From positions 310,001-374,000 of the forward strand of contig BSBM01002073.1 in assembly GCA_027924585.1 (NCBI GenBank): 64,000 nucleotides of DNA, written 5' to 3'. This document shows, piece by piece, positions 47,116-57,848 of the stretch. Each line of letters starts with the position of its first letter. The stretch's first letter is position 1. Source of the DNA: Larix kaempferi. Taxonomy: Eukaryota > Streptophyta > Pinopsida > Pinales > Pinaceae. A program made the translations under genes and the position numbers. Below the pieces are notes generated by a model. It did not search any database. It saw nothing but the letters and a program-made list of their open reading frames with translations, and was not told the origin of the DNA.

Positions 47116-48438
47116 TTATATAAGATCGCAAACTGCACGTTCGAAGGAGAGCAGGTCGTTTTCCATGTCGAAGAGTATATGGTAGTTCTGCTGCTGGACA
47201 TTCCCAAAAACAGACATGCCAGAGTTTGGCAACATTCCAAGGCACAGAAATCCGTTCTTGTCCTGAATCATGTAGTTCGCTTTGGGCAAAGGGTAATCCG
47301 CTCCTCTGAAATGAAAAGTAATGGTGGGAAATTTTGGCTGAGATCCATTACATGGCAGCTTATAGCAGAGGTCTAGTTCGCCACTGACTGTGGGAAGCTT
47401 AATTACTGAAACCAACTCTTGCCTCAGCAAAGCATAAGCACCTCCATCGAGAAATGTTACAGTCGTTCCAGAGTCTATAATCAAGCCCCCGGTTCCATCA
47501 TCTTTAATGTGGAAAGTACCGTTGGGAATATTCAGCAAATTATCACCCACGCTGATGCCTTCCAAATCAAGATAGTAGAAGGTCGGATTGTCGACGCTTT
47601 TTATAATGGGAGTCGATCTCGTGGCATTGCTGCTCAATTTGGCATCCTCTCCAAACAACAGAGAGCTCTTTTTTGACTGAGAATCTTTAATTGGCAATAG
47701 ACAGTAAGAAAACCTATTGGGTAATGATGCAGAAGCAAGCTGTGAAATTAACGACAGGGGACCTCGCCCGAGGCCCACAATCCCAGCTCCTTGGCCGAAG
47801 CTGTTGCCTTGACTGCTCATACTGCATCCAAAGGCAATAAGGGGGATTGATTGCTTCGTTCCAGATTTGGAAGCAAATGTGAAGGTCTCCGTTGAGAGAG
47901 TCCCCTCTGTGGATGAGAAATCGGCATAGTTGTAGTCGTATCCACAGGTTGCATTTGTGCAATCAAAGTCTGAGCTGCAAAGCGGGCTTTGGCATGGAAG
48001 CTTTCTGTAAGTGGACGATTGGGAAGGATCAAAGATTGGACTCGGCTGTGGATAGCAATCAATGCAGGGCAAACATTGCGTCCATGTTAGGTCGCTTCCA
48101 GTGTCAAGAATAGCAAAATAGGATAAAGCTGGCGTACCTATTGCAAGATTCATGAGGAATTCTCCGGTCCCTGTCATTACAGCTGCACCAATGTCACTGT
48201 TTACCCTTTGCATGCTTCGATAGATGGCCCTCTGCAGGCGCTCAGTCAAACTGATATTCCCTGGACTAAATGGGGACATCAATGAATCAACATGCACCAG
48301 ATCTGCTCTGAATCCTAAATTCTTTTTCTCAGCTACTTTTCTTCCATTTACATGCAAATTGGTTGACACAGAAAGCAATAAGATAGCTATGAACAGCGTC
48401 GGTCCCGTGGAAATGCAAAATCTAAATTGCCCTTCCAT
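47116..48438 (-). CDS. Pepsin-like aspartic protease (nepenthesin/CDR1-type), intact
   Basis: A single-exon gene of 440 codons and the only clearly intact host gene here. The protein starts with a hydrophobic signal-like segment (TLFIAILLLSVS, residues 14-25). The first catalytic motif is ILDTGSDLTWTQC (around residues 108-120), followed by a Cys-rich insert (CLPCIDCYPQPSPIFDPSQS ... PCQSPLCSSDFDCTNATCGY) typical of plant nepenthesin-type A1 proteases. The flap region (ADFSSTEGTLSTETFTF) and GIVGLGRGPLSLISQL follow. The second catalytic motif is LIIDSGTTVTFLDGGAY (around residue 320). The C-terminus is MSVFGNVQQQNYHILFDMEN. Such enzymes are secreted or vacuolar and cleave peptides; some act in defence or organ development, and the substrate cannot be told from sequence. 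The ATG is chosen because it opens the signal-like segment and no earlier in-frame ATG precedes it. The last 65 coding bases lie within the right duplicate. Confidence 0.95.
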   Translation of the reverse strand: MEGQFRFCISTGPTLFIAILLLSVSTNLHVNGRKVAEKKNLGFRADLVHVDSLMSPFSPGNISLTERLQRAIYRSMQRVNSDIGAAVMTGTGEFLMNLAIGTPALSYFAILDTGSDLTWTQCLPCIDCYPQPSPIFDPSQSSTYRKLPCQSPLCSSDFDCTNATCGYDYNYADFSSTEGTLSTETFTFASKSGTKQSIPLIAFGCSMSSQGNSFGQGAGIVGLGRGPLSLISQLASASLPNRFSYCLLPIKDSQSKKSSLLFGEDAKLSSNATRSTPIIKSVDNPTFYYLDLEGISVGDNLLNIPNGTFHIKDDGTGGLIIDSGTTVTFLDGGAYALLRQELVSVIKLPTVSGELDLCYKLPCNGSQPKFPTITFHFRGADYPLPKANYMIQDKNGFLCLGMLPNSGMSVFGNVQQQNYHILFDMENDLLSFERAVCDLI

Positions 48439-48519
48439 GGTTTTTTTAGCTATGAAATACAGATCAGTTCCTTTGGAATTGAAACAGTACAGTGCAGGAG
48501 AACAAGCTCAAGACTAACA

Positions 48520-48530
48520 CATATATAACC
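48520..48530 (-). promoter_or_regulatory. TATA-like box of aspartic protease gene
   Basis: Minus-strand GGTTATATATG lies about 85 bases before the ATG, a normal spacing for a short 5' leader. Confidence 0.55.
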
Positions 48531-49348
48531 AATCTTAGAGCTCAGTATAGAAGGAATTCTGTTTTAGCCAATTGTAGAATAAGAGCCTGCTTTATCTGTC
48601 TGCATGGGGCATAACCAAACAGACAAAGAAACAGCAAACGCTGTTTACTTTTCTATGCGTTTTCATAGTTGCAATACTAAATGCTGTTTACTTTCTGTGC
48701 GTTTTCACCATTTATTTCTATATCCGTGAAATCTTGTCTAGTCTGTTGGTCGATTCTGGTCACCATGATCTCACAATTTTTCAAAAAAAAAATCAATTTA
48801 TATATATTTTTAATCAAAAGTAGGAAAGTCTCCATGGCCATTACGAGGTCAAGCATACCATTATCAAACGTTTTTATTTTTTAGATTAAAGATTTAGTTT
48901 TTAGATTGTAGATTTGAATTTGTATTAATTGACCATACATGTATTTTTTAAAATCGGCTAGGCATTAAAAATTATGGAAAGAATAAGGAAGGATGTTTAT
49001 TATATTTTAAAGTTCAAACAAGACAAAAGTAAATAAAAATAATATTTTTTTAATTTATATATCTGTAGAATTGTAGAAGTTGGTAGACTTTTTTTAAGTA
49101 TAATTGAAGTTTTATAAAACTCATTCAGTTATAAAAAACAATAACGTGCTGGCCTTTACAAGAACAAGTCCCAGCAACTCTAAACCTGGCCACGTACTTC
49201 ACATGTAAGCAAGGTAACAATTTTGTTTCATACAAAACCAGTAAGCAAGGTAACAATTTTGTTTCATACAAAACCATGTCACCATTAGAAAAGTAACTAT
49301 CTTTTTTGGAAAAATGCCATTTCTCATTATTGTATTGAGAGTAGGGAG
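48531..49348. other. Intergenic stretch upstream of the protease
   Basis: AT-rich, without a gene. It holds a 36 bp direct duplication at 49205-49276. Confidence 0.6.
49205..49276. repeat. 36 bp tandem duplication
   Basis: GTAAGCAAGGTAACAATTTT and its continuation to AAAACCA occur twice, at 49205 and 49241. Confidence 0.95.
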
Positions 49349-49981
49349 TGTTGGATATTAATTCCAACTGCCACATCATTTTCCTTAAGCGGTGAGATCA
49401 CGTGAATATTAGTTGGTACAATTAATGTTACATAGCTTTTCCGAGAAGCCAATTCATAGTGAAGGAACTAATGCCTCAGTTTTCGGCATGCCTGTGACAA
49501 CTGGAGGAGCCTCTTCTTCGAATAACCGTCTCTGCCATTTGTTGTTCTGAAATTGCCACGTTTCTCCTCTTAAATCTCCACATTTCATTTGCATTCGTTG
49601 AATTGAAGCCCATCAAACTCTATTTATAGAGAATGTAATTCTTGTTTATCATAAGGTTTTTTAGTGAGTTTTGTAGCGATAAAGTTTCGTTACTTGTGAA
49701 ATGTAACAGAGACTAGTCTGAAATTTTTTGTGTGTGAAAATAGAGCATACTCTATTTTTACTGTTTTGTAATAGAGGTACTTTGTACCCTAGTTTATTGT
49801 TTTGGAATAAATGTTATGACACTAATTTCCTGAATTTGATATATGAGTTTTACTTTTGTTTTCTCATAAGCTATAGCTGATAATCATTGATCAGCTTTTC
49901 AAACAGAGTTTATTTTTGAATCTGTATTTTCTGGGCGTGACTCCTCAGTGAGCACTTAAATCCATTTTTTTAGATTCTTCA
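49349..49981 (+). repeat. 5' LTR of host copia element (gag later split)
   Basis: Starts TGTTGGATATTAATTCC after GGGAG and ends ATTCTTCA, followed by a primer-site-like TTATCAGAGC at 49986. Contains TATTTATAGAG at 49621. Both boundaries are inferred because the 3' LTR is outside the window. Confidence 0.6.
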
Positions 49982-50033
49982 TTTGTTATCAGAGCATTAG
50001 TTTGTGGTTGTTTGCAGCCAGAAAAAGTAGACA

Positions 50034-50390
50034 ATGGCCCAAACTAACAGTTCAGCCCAGTACCAAATTCCTCTTTTCTGTGGGGAAAATTATGAGTATT
50101 GGAGTGTGAAGATGGGAAGTTTTCTCATCTCACAAGATTTATGGATGCTTGTTTCTGCACGGTACATAGAGCCAACTGATCAAGCTACTTATAATGCATT
50201 ATCAGTTGATCAGAAGACCAAATTGAAGGAGAATAGGAAAAAGGATGATAAGGCTCTGTTTATTCTTCAAACAAGAGTTGATATTTCAATTTTTCCAAAG
50301 AGTGCAGAATGTAGAATGTCCCATGATGCTTGGGAAACCTTGGAGAAGGTATACAAGGGCTTTGTAAAGGTAAAAGCTGTCAAACTTCAA
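50034..50390 (+). pseudogene. Copia gag, 5' part
   Basis: ATG at 50034 opens a UBN2/DUF4219-type gag: YQIPLFCGENYEYWSVKMGS, FLISQDLWMLVSARYIEP and ECRMSHDAWETLEKVYKGF, ending KVKAVKLQ at 50390. The next bases are the terminal repeat of a DNA transposon. The frame resumes at 62563 with FDSLSIKENESVECFITRVQ, so the gag is split by a 12.2 kb insertion. Four or five codons normally present between the parts (the LRR-type motif) appear to be missing. Confidence 0.92.
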
Positions 50391-50440
50391 GAGTGAAAAA
50401 ATGAAGATGGGTGTCTATTTTGGGCGGTCTCGTGAGAAAA
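50391..50440 (+). repeat. Left terminal inverted repeat
   Basis: GAGTGAAAAAATGAAGATGG then GTGTC and, after a gap, TCGTGAGAAA. It aligns with the reverse complement of the right end: identical TGAAG, TGGGTG and TCGTGAGAAA blocks, about 19 of the first 25 positions equal. Confidence 0.8.
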
Positions 50441-51218
50441 TAATTCTGGTTTTTTCATGTTTTTCAACTTCGGGCGAACAAAAGTGATATTTTTGTTTAA
50501 AATTTCATTTTGCAGTAAAAAGAAAACTTTTATAGAATTATGTTAACTTTCTATTCATATTTGTTTCAATTTTTTTTATTAGGATTTGATATGTCGATTT
50601 TGCAAATGTTTGACAGTGTGTTCTTATAAAATGAAAAGACTACAAAATAGTTATGATTTGTTGCGCCACTAAAATCGTTGTTAGACTTGTTTTTTGCAAA
50701 AACAGAAAATGCTACTACAATCTACACACAATGTACCAGTGCATGACTATAAGTTTGTAACCAATGGATCTATATACTAATTATTATATTTTTTGAAAGT
50801 CGATCAATGGGGAAACTCAGTCGATTTTCAACATCTCTTTTGTTGTGTCACTTTTCTCTCAATCCGCTATAAAAGTAAAAAATCTACGAACACCCTTTTG
50901 AAGTAGACATGCCAATTAAGAGTCCCACATTTTTTTCAATTTTTTTGGTGCTGTATTTTTAAAGTTATGGATTTTTCTTTTCATCGTTGTTTTAAAGAGT
51001 TGAATCCTAACTCGACACATGTTACGAAAATAAAACTTAAAAAATATCAGTTCTTATCTATATATAACAAAATTTATACCCACGTAAAGTAGATTCAATG
51101 ATGAACCTACTGGTATCAAGTCCGACATTCGTTTTGTTGTGTAAGAGGTGGTTTTTCCCTTCTGAAAATGGAGAAACCTGAAAATTCTGCAGAAATGTGA
51201 ATCTTTCATGTTTCAGAG

Positions 51219-51316
51219 AATATTCGGCCGAATAAGTATTCGGCCGAACAATTATTCGGCCGAATAACCTTTTTTTCCGTAACGGCACTGTTAATTACAG
51301 CAAAGGTTATTTGGCT
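51219..51316 (+). repeat. Left cluster of TTATTCGGCCGAATAA palindromes
   Basis: Three adjacent copies of ATTCGGCCGAATAA or close variants (51222-51270), plus TTATTTGGCTGAATAATG at 51307. The core is a perfect 16 bp palindrome. They lie about 0.83-0.93 kb from the left end. Confidence 0.9.
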
Positions 51317-51429
51317 GAATAATGAAACGAAAAAAAAAACTCGTCGGCCGGAAAAAAAAAAATAATTATGTTTTCTATACTCATATAAATAAACCTAAAA
51401 TTGATTCATTATTTTCGCATGTTTTAACT

Positions 51430-52450
51430 TCGCATATTTTTTGTCAAACTAAATTTGAAAGGGTTTTCAAAGGAGACGTTTTTTGCAAAATGAGGTTTTT
51501 ACAAGGTATGTTTCCTTTTTTTTTCTTCCAAAAGGCACATTGAAGGAGTTTTTTATCTAAGGCATATTTGCAAAGAGTTTTTTCAAAATATTTTTTTTCT
51601 TATTGCATATTTGCAAAGAAGACATTTTTTGCAAAATGAGGTTTTTACAAAGTATATTTCTTTTTTTTTTTCTTTCCAAAAAGCACATTGAAGGAGTTTT
51701 TTTTCTAAGGCATATTTGCAAGAAGTTTTTTCAAAATATTTCTTTTCTTAGACATGTTTGCAAGGAGGTTCTTTGCAAGGATTGTATTTAAAAAGTGTGT
51801 ATTCCAAAGTATTTTTGCAAAAAAAAAGTATTTTTCTTTCTTATTTCTTCAAAGAGTTGTTTTGGTAAGGTAATTTACAAATGGTTTTTTTTCAAAGTAG
51901 TTTTGCACTTCTTATTTATTTGAAAGGGGTTTTTTCAAATAGTTGTTTTGCTAAGGTATTTTCCAAAGGGTTTTTTCCCAAAGTAGTTTTGCACTTCTTA
52001 TTTATTTGAAAGGGGTTTTTTCAAATAGTTGTGTTGCTAAGGTATTTTGCAAAGGGTTTTTTTCCAAGGTAGTTTTGCCCTTCTTATTTCTTTGAAATGA
52101 GTTTTTTCAAAGAGTTAGTTACTCAAAGTATTTTTGCAAATAAGTTATTTATTTACAATGGTTTTTTCCAAGATATGTTTACAAATAAGTTTTTTTTTAA
52201 AGTACTTTTTCTTAGTGGCTTTTTTCGTAGATATTTTTTCAAAGAGGTTTTTTTCCAATGATTTTTACAAAAAAGATTTATTTACAAGGTGTTCTTATTA
52301 TTTTTCAATGGGTAGGTAATTTATTGTCAAGGAGTTTTTTATTTCTTTCCAAGAAGGTTTTTTTCAAAGAAGATTTTTGTTCAAAGAGTTTTTTCAAAGG
52401 AAAGTTAATTCCAAAGAGATCTTCTTCAAAAGACTCTTACAAAATTTTTA
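51430..52450 (+). repeat. T-rich imperfect repeat array (GTTTTTTCAAAGAG-type)
   Basis: About 1 kb of repeated TTTTTTCAAAGAGTTTTTT and TTTGCAAAGTATTTT variants, with longer 60-130 bp sub-repeats (for example 51897-51970 and 51973-52045). It lies between the left palindrome cluster and the transposase gene. Confidence 0.8.
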
Positions 52451-52572
52451 TAAGGTGAAGTAAATTTCAATTCATGTTTTTATAAATTCCCTAAATGTTT
52501 TTAAATCTTAATTTATTTATTTTTACTATAAAGTAATGATTCTTTAATTTATCATCTATAGATTAAACAATC

Positions 52573-55500
52573 ATGGGCAATAAGAGAAAACGTAAAAAAA
52601 ATGGTGATCGTAAACGTGATGATGATGGTAATAGAGAGAAACAAAAACTCAGATATATTGCCAAAAAACAAAAGGTTGCCGAAACGGAAGAGAGAACTAT
52701 TGAAGATATAAATACAGATTTACATGATAATGTTGAAGAGATGGAAATTGAAAATAGAGTACAAGAAGAACAAATTGAAGTTGAAAAGACCATTATAGAA
52801 GATGTAAATAGTGATTTACATGCTAATGTCGATGAAGTCAATATTGAAGATCAAGTTCAAGATCCAGAAATTGGACCTGGTATGTATATATCATATATTT
52901 TCCAAATTCATTTTTTTATAATGAATTTTATTTTTGGATATATGTTAAATTAAATTTAACTTGATGTATAGGTACTTTTACCATTGATGATGAAATGTTA
53001 GAAGACATTGATTGCGACAAATATGGAGAAAAACTACCAATACATGTTGCACGATATCGTGCTACAAAATTTTATGATGAAGTTCTCAAGGATTACTCAA
53101 TAGCAGGACAAACACAAATTTTGAGATGTTTATTAGTGTCCAAGAAGTTATAAGGTGCTACATCATTATTGGGTATTCACAAAGCGACAAAAGAGTCGAA
53201 ATTGAAACAAAATGTGATGAAAAATATAGGTGATGCAATAAAAAATTTTGGAAAATCCAGGAAGAAAGATATTAGTGCTGCACATAAAGCAATTCATACA
53301 GCAATTCTTTCAGCTAGTACTAAACAAAAACGTTTGACAACAGAACTAGCAAAAGCAGTTAGAACATCAAGAAAGACATTATACAAACATAACAAATTCA
53401 GAATGCAAATAGATGAAAATAATGAACTTGCTTGCTGGGCAATTATTTGTAGACAACCTTACAAAGATAGATTGGGAGCAGGTGTTAAAGATATTGTACG
53501 AAAATATTGGTTGGAACATGCTCGAGTTTCACCAAATTCAAGAGATGTGATAAGCAAAAGAATATCACGAAATATATATGAAAGCCAACCAAAACATATA
53601 ATGGACATGACACAAGTACAATTGTTCAATAAAATCAAGGAAGATCATCGTGGAATTAATATATCAATTACTACATTTGTGCAACAAAAACCATGGTATG
53701 TTAGACCTATTATTATACGTGATACATGTTGTTGCCGTTATCATGTGCAATTTCAGTCATATTATGACACGTTTCTTGAATTTGGTAAAATGTTTTGGAC
53801 AAATTCACCACCTCCGCCCACAATACGTGAATTCATATCTCAAATTTTATGTGAGAGAAATCACGATGAAGTATTTTATTCGAAGAAATGTGTCAATGAA
53901 AAACATTGTCATCATTGTGGAAATCTGGTGCTATTCCACAATAAATATCCTATTGATAATGATCAATCGTTTTCAAATGTAAATGTTGATTGGAGGAGAT
54001 ACAAATACATTAATTATAGTACAAGTTCTAGTGATTCACATTCCAAAAGAATTGATTTGCTAGAAGACAAGATATGCGTAACATATTTTCTCAAAAAATT
54101 TGAAAGAAAATTTTATAAATACACCCAGCATTCACATAGAGCACGATGGCAAGATCTTCAATTCAAACAGTCTCGTGAAATTTTTCCACCCGGAACAATT
54201 TTTTCTATGGTTGATTTTGCTGAAAACTATACATTTGCTGCACAAAAAGAGATACAGAGTGAATACTATCACTCTGACCAAGTTTCGATATTTGTCCATG
54301 TTGTATATAGACATTCTCAACAAGATGTTGATAGCATTGAAAGCACATGTGACGATCGAGATGTGATTAAAGAATATCACTTCTATATCAGCGATGATCG
54401 TACACACGATACACATTTTGTTCAACATTGTATAGAAAATATTTTCTATGACTCACTGAAAAAATGCGAAGTTAAATTCAATGAGCATTGGATATGGTCT
54501 GATGGATGTGCGGGTCAATTTAAATCTTCACGATCATTTTTTTGGTTATGTCGACTTCATAAAGCATTGAACATTAAACATCGCTGGAATTTCTTTGAAA
54601 CTGGGAATGGAAAAGGTGAACATGATGGTGCAGGAGCATGCGTAAAAAGAGCACTTCGAAGATGGCAAATGAACTATTCTTCTGCACGGTTTCATTCAGT
54701 TGCAGAGGTTGTCCAATGGTGTCAATTAAATATAAGCCATGATTATAATCAACAATCAAAAGATGTGCGTAGGTATGTACACTATTTTTTTAATTTATAT
54801 TATTTCTTGAAATTTAAAAAAATGTACACTAACATTTAAGTACATGTACACTAACATTAAAAGTTGTTCTTTGAAAGTGATTCATCATTTATTGCGTAGG
54901 TTTTTTTGGCTTGTTGGGGTCCAAGATATAAATAGATCAATACCATATGACGCTAGCACCATACATGGGACTAGAGATCTTCACTCTATTCAAACAAAAT
55001 CATTTCAAAACGTGTTTGCATTTGACAGTAGAAAGCAATCATGCTTTTGTCATATTTGTATTTAAAATGTTGAATCTACAGAAGTTTGTGAAAACATAAC
55101 AAACAACTACGTAAAAGCTTGGAAACACACATAGATTAATCCAAAAGGAAAAATGCCACTGGCAAGTGTAGAAGAGTTAAAATCAGAAGAAATATCAATA
55201 TCATCTGATGGCAATAGAATTTCAGATCTTATTAGAGAAGGTAATAAACTTACTTGACTTTTAAGTTAATTTTTCATTCTAGTCCATCACCATAAGTATA
55301 GTCAATTTAATTCATTTAAAAACGCTAACACCAATTATAATTTGCGCAGGAGATGTTTTCGCTGTGATTGCACCTTTAGACAACAACGAAAATGTCAAAT
55401 ATTATTTGATGCGATGCACTGAAGGAAAAAATGAAGTTATTGGAGGACTACAATGACAACGGATTTACATACGAAAGAGGATCCATCATTTTAAAAGGCT

Positions 55501-55718
55501 ATCTTTTTCAGCAGACGCATATGACTAAAAATTATGTCTACTTTCAAGATTATGAGCCCGATGTTATAAGTTGTCAGTATAGTCATTTAGTATGTGCATC
55601 TCAAATAAGGTTCGTACAAGTTCCATCAAAAAAACAGTTAAAAACCAAAAAATGGAAACTATCCATATGTGACCATGAATGGATAATTGAGGATGGCATT
55701 CCATTGCGATGTTTTTAA
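52573..55718 (+). pseudogene. Transposase-like gene, four exons, inactivated
   Basis: Inferred exons: 52573-52879, 52972-54772, 54900-55240 and 55350-55718, with GT/AG introns of matching phase. The product would be about 940 residues. It has a basic N-terminus (MGNKRKRKKNGDRKR, a possible nuclear signal), an acidic repeat region, a Cys/His cluster (RDTCCCRYH ... CVNEKHCHHCGN), then MVDFAENYTFA (54205-54237), WSDGCAGQFKSSRSFFWL (54495-54548) and GNGKGEHDGAGACVKR (54604-54651), candidate Asp/Asp/Glu catalytic blocks. The C-terminal exon (GDVFAVIAPLDN ... YYLMRC) looks like a small chromatin-type beta domain. It resembles uncharacterised metazoan proteins with DFAENY and SDGCAxQ(Y/F)KS motifs. 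TAA at 53151, TAA at 55063, TAG at 55132 and a frameshift in the A6 run near 55428 inactivate it. The start is the first ATG of the basic segment. Confidence 0.75.
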
Positions 55719-56231
55719 CTATATATCAAAAATGAATTGATCTATATTTTTGTCCATGTCAATTGTTGTGTACAATATATTTTTTGTCCATGTGTCACAA
55801 CTGTTGTGCAGAGTATATTTTTTCATTTAATTTTTATGAATATTATCTTGAATGACAACTAACATAAGAATTTAAATGGTTGTATTTTAACATGCTTAAA
55901 AATGAATTCAAAAATTATTTGGGAATTCAAAAGTACTTTATTCGGGTCCCCATATGTCTATTAGACCACTTAAGGGATGAGATAACGGATGTGGCTATCC
56001 CCACACTCCGCCCCGAATTTTTACTTTTGATTGATTGATACCAATGAGAAATCACCAAAAAACCTACTAAATTTTGTATTCTTTTAATCCATTGAACATG
56101 TTTCTTTAATATACTTCACCATAAATATGATCTGAATGAGTTTTTTAAAACAAGTTGTTAATCTATATAGTTTTTAAATAAATGATTGTTGCACAAAGAT
56201 AATATATCTCTCACATGTAAGTTCACATAAC
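55719..56231. other. Spacer after transposase gene
   Basis: AT-rich, no gene seen. It precedes the foldback. Confidence 0.5.
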
Positions 56232-56466
56232 TGAAATCATGGCAAATGAAGATAACAATCATTTGATTTTTAATCACAAACAAGAATTCCTGGATTGTGA
56301 AGCTTATGTTAAATTAGAGCAATGATTATTTACAACAAGTCGATAAAAACTCATCGAATTGTTGTCTAAAATTCATTGCTCTAACTTAGCATAAGCTTCA
56401 CAATCTGAAAATCCTCACTTGTGATTAAAAAACAAAAAATCATTATTCCCATTTGCCATGATTTCA
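56232..56466. repeat. Foldback hairpin, about 113 bp arms
   Basis: The left arm (56232-56344) and the reverse complement of the right arm (56353-56466) share TGAAATCATGGCAAATG, AATCACAA, GATTGTGAAGCTTATG, TTAGAGCAATGA and ACAACAAxTCGAT. The loop is AAAAACTC. It lies between the two convergent genes. Confidence 0.9.
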
Positions 56467-56689
56467 ACATTTAGAAATTCACGAACTATAAAGTACCTGA
56501 ACAATGAACATATGAAAAATATTAGTTAAAATTTGAAATTTACATATACAATGTATCATATCAAACAATTTGAACATATGAAAAACATTAGTTAAAATTT
56601 AAAATTTACATATGAATCAAACAACCAAAAGATTGAAACTTTTATCAAACAATACATAGATTTTCATTCAAAACATTAGAATATTGAAC

Positions 56690-57660
56690 CTATTAAAACT
56701 TCATATTTCTATCAAAAGTTCCTATCATTTAATTTCTTTACATTTTAACATCTCATTTCTTAACATTTTAAACCTTCATTCTTATTATTCAACACTTTCT
56801 CAACATTCATTCTTTCCATAACATTTCTCAACATAACAAATTGAAATTTTTTTACAAATTCAACATTTCCAAACTTTAAATTGCACCTATGAAATGTTCC
56901 AAACATCCATTCTTAACATTTTAATAACATTTATTCTCAACATAACAAATTGAAATTTTTTTACAAATTCAACATTTCTTAACTTTAAATTGCACCTATC
57001 AAATGTTCCAAACATTCATTCTTAACATCTTAATAACATTTATTCTCAACATATAACAAAATTGAAATTTTTTTACAAATTCAACATTTCCTAACTTTAA
57101 ATTGCACCTATCAAATGTTCCATTCACTCTTAACATTTTAAACATTTTTGACACCTCCCATTCATTTTTTCCCAACATTGATTCTTACCATAACCATTCA
57201 TTCTCAACATTGAACATTTCCTAACTTTAGATTAACATTTTAAACATTCCTAACACCTCCCATTCATTCTTTCCCAACATTCATTCTCCCATAACATTCA
57301 TTCTCAACATTCAACATTTCCTAACTTTAAATTGCACCTATTAAATGTTCCATTCACTCTTAACATTTTAAACATTTTTGACACCTCCCATTCATTTTTT
57401 CCCAACATTGATTCTTACCATAACATTCATTCTCGACATTGAACATTTCTTAACTTTAGATTAACATTTTAAACATTCCTAACACCTCCCATTCATTCTT
57501 TCCCAACATTCATTCTTCCATAACATTCATTCTCAACATTCAACATTTCCTAACTTTAGATTGCACTTGTCAAAACATTTTAAACATTCTTGCAAAACAT
57601 ATTCTAAACATTATCAAAACATTTTAAACATTCATGCAAAACATATTCTAAACATTTTAC
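56690..57660. repeat. AACATT-rich satellite array
   Basis: Repeated blocks of AACATTCATTCT, CAACATTTCCTAACTTTAAA, TTGCACCTATCAAATGTTCC and CACCTCCCATTCATTC. Units are about 110-180 bp, with higher-order repetition (for example 57120-57230 and 57350-57460). Confidence 0.88.
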
Positions 57661-57848
57661 CAAATGAGAAATAATTAACATGTACTCATATATAATCCAA
57701 AAAAAAGTTCATGAACATGTGAGTTCAATGTACATATATGTATAATCAAAAAATAAATACCCTTCATGTCCAAAACAACTACAATATATATATATCAACA
57801 AAAACAAAAAAGTTTGAACCACTATCCATCTGGACCAATATCTTTCCA

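Larger units (their letters stand above)
37191..47184 (+). repeat. Tandem segmental duplication, right copy (about 9.99 kb)
   Basis: Matches 27275-37195. It ends inside the intact protease gene at 47184. It carries about 158 bp (46513-46670) absent from the left copy, and lacks about 45 bp present at roughly 36395-36440. Confidence 0.95.

Noticed and set aside
47419-48517. Several open frames on the plus strand and in other frames over the protease gene
   Set aside because: Shadows of the 440-codon protease gene, which has the full set of family motifs.
51219-51316. CRISPR-like array of CGGCCGAATAA repeats
   Set aside because: The units are palindromes in both orientations with variable spacing, without uniform spacers, inside a eukaryotic transposon.
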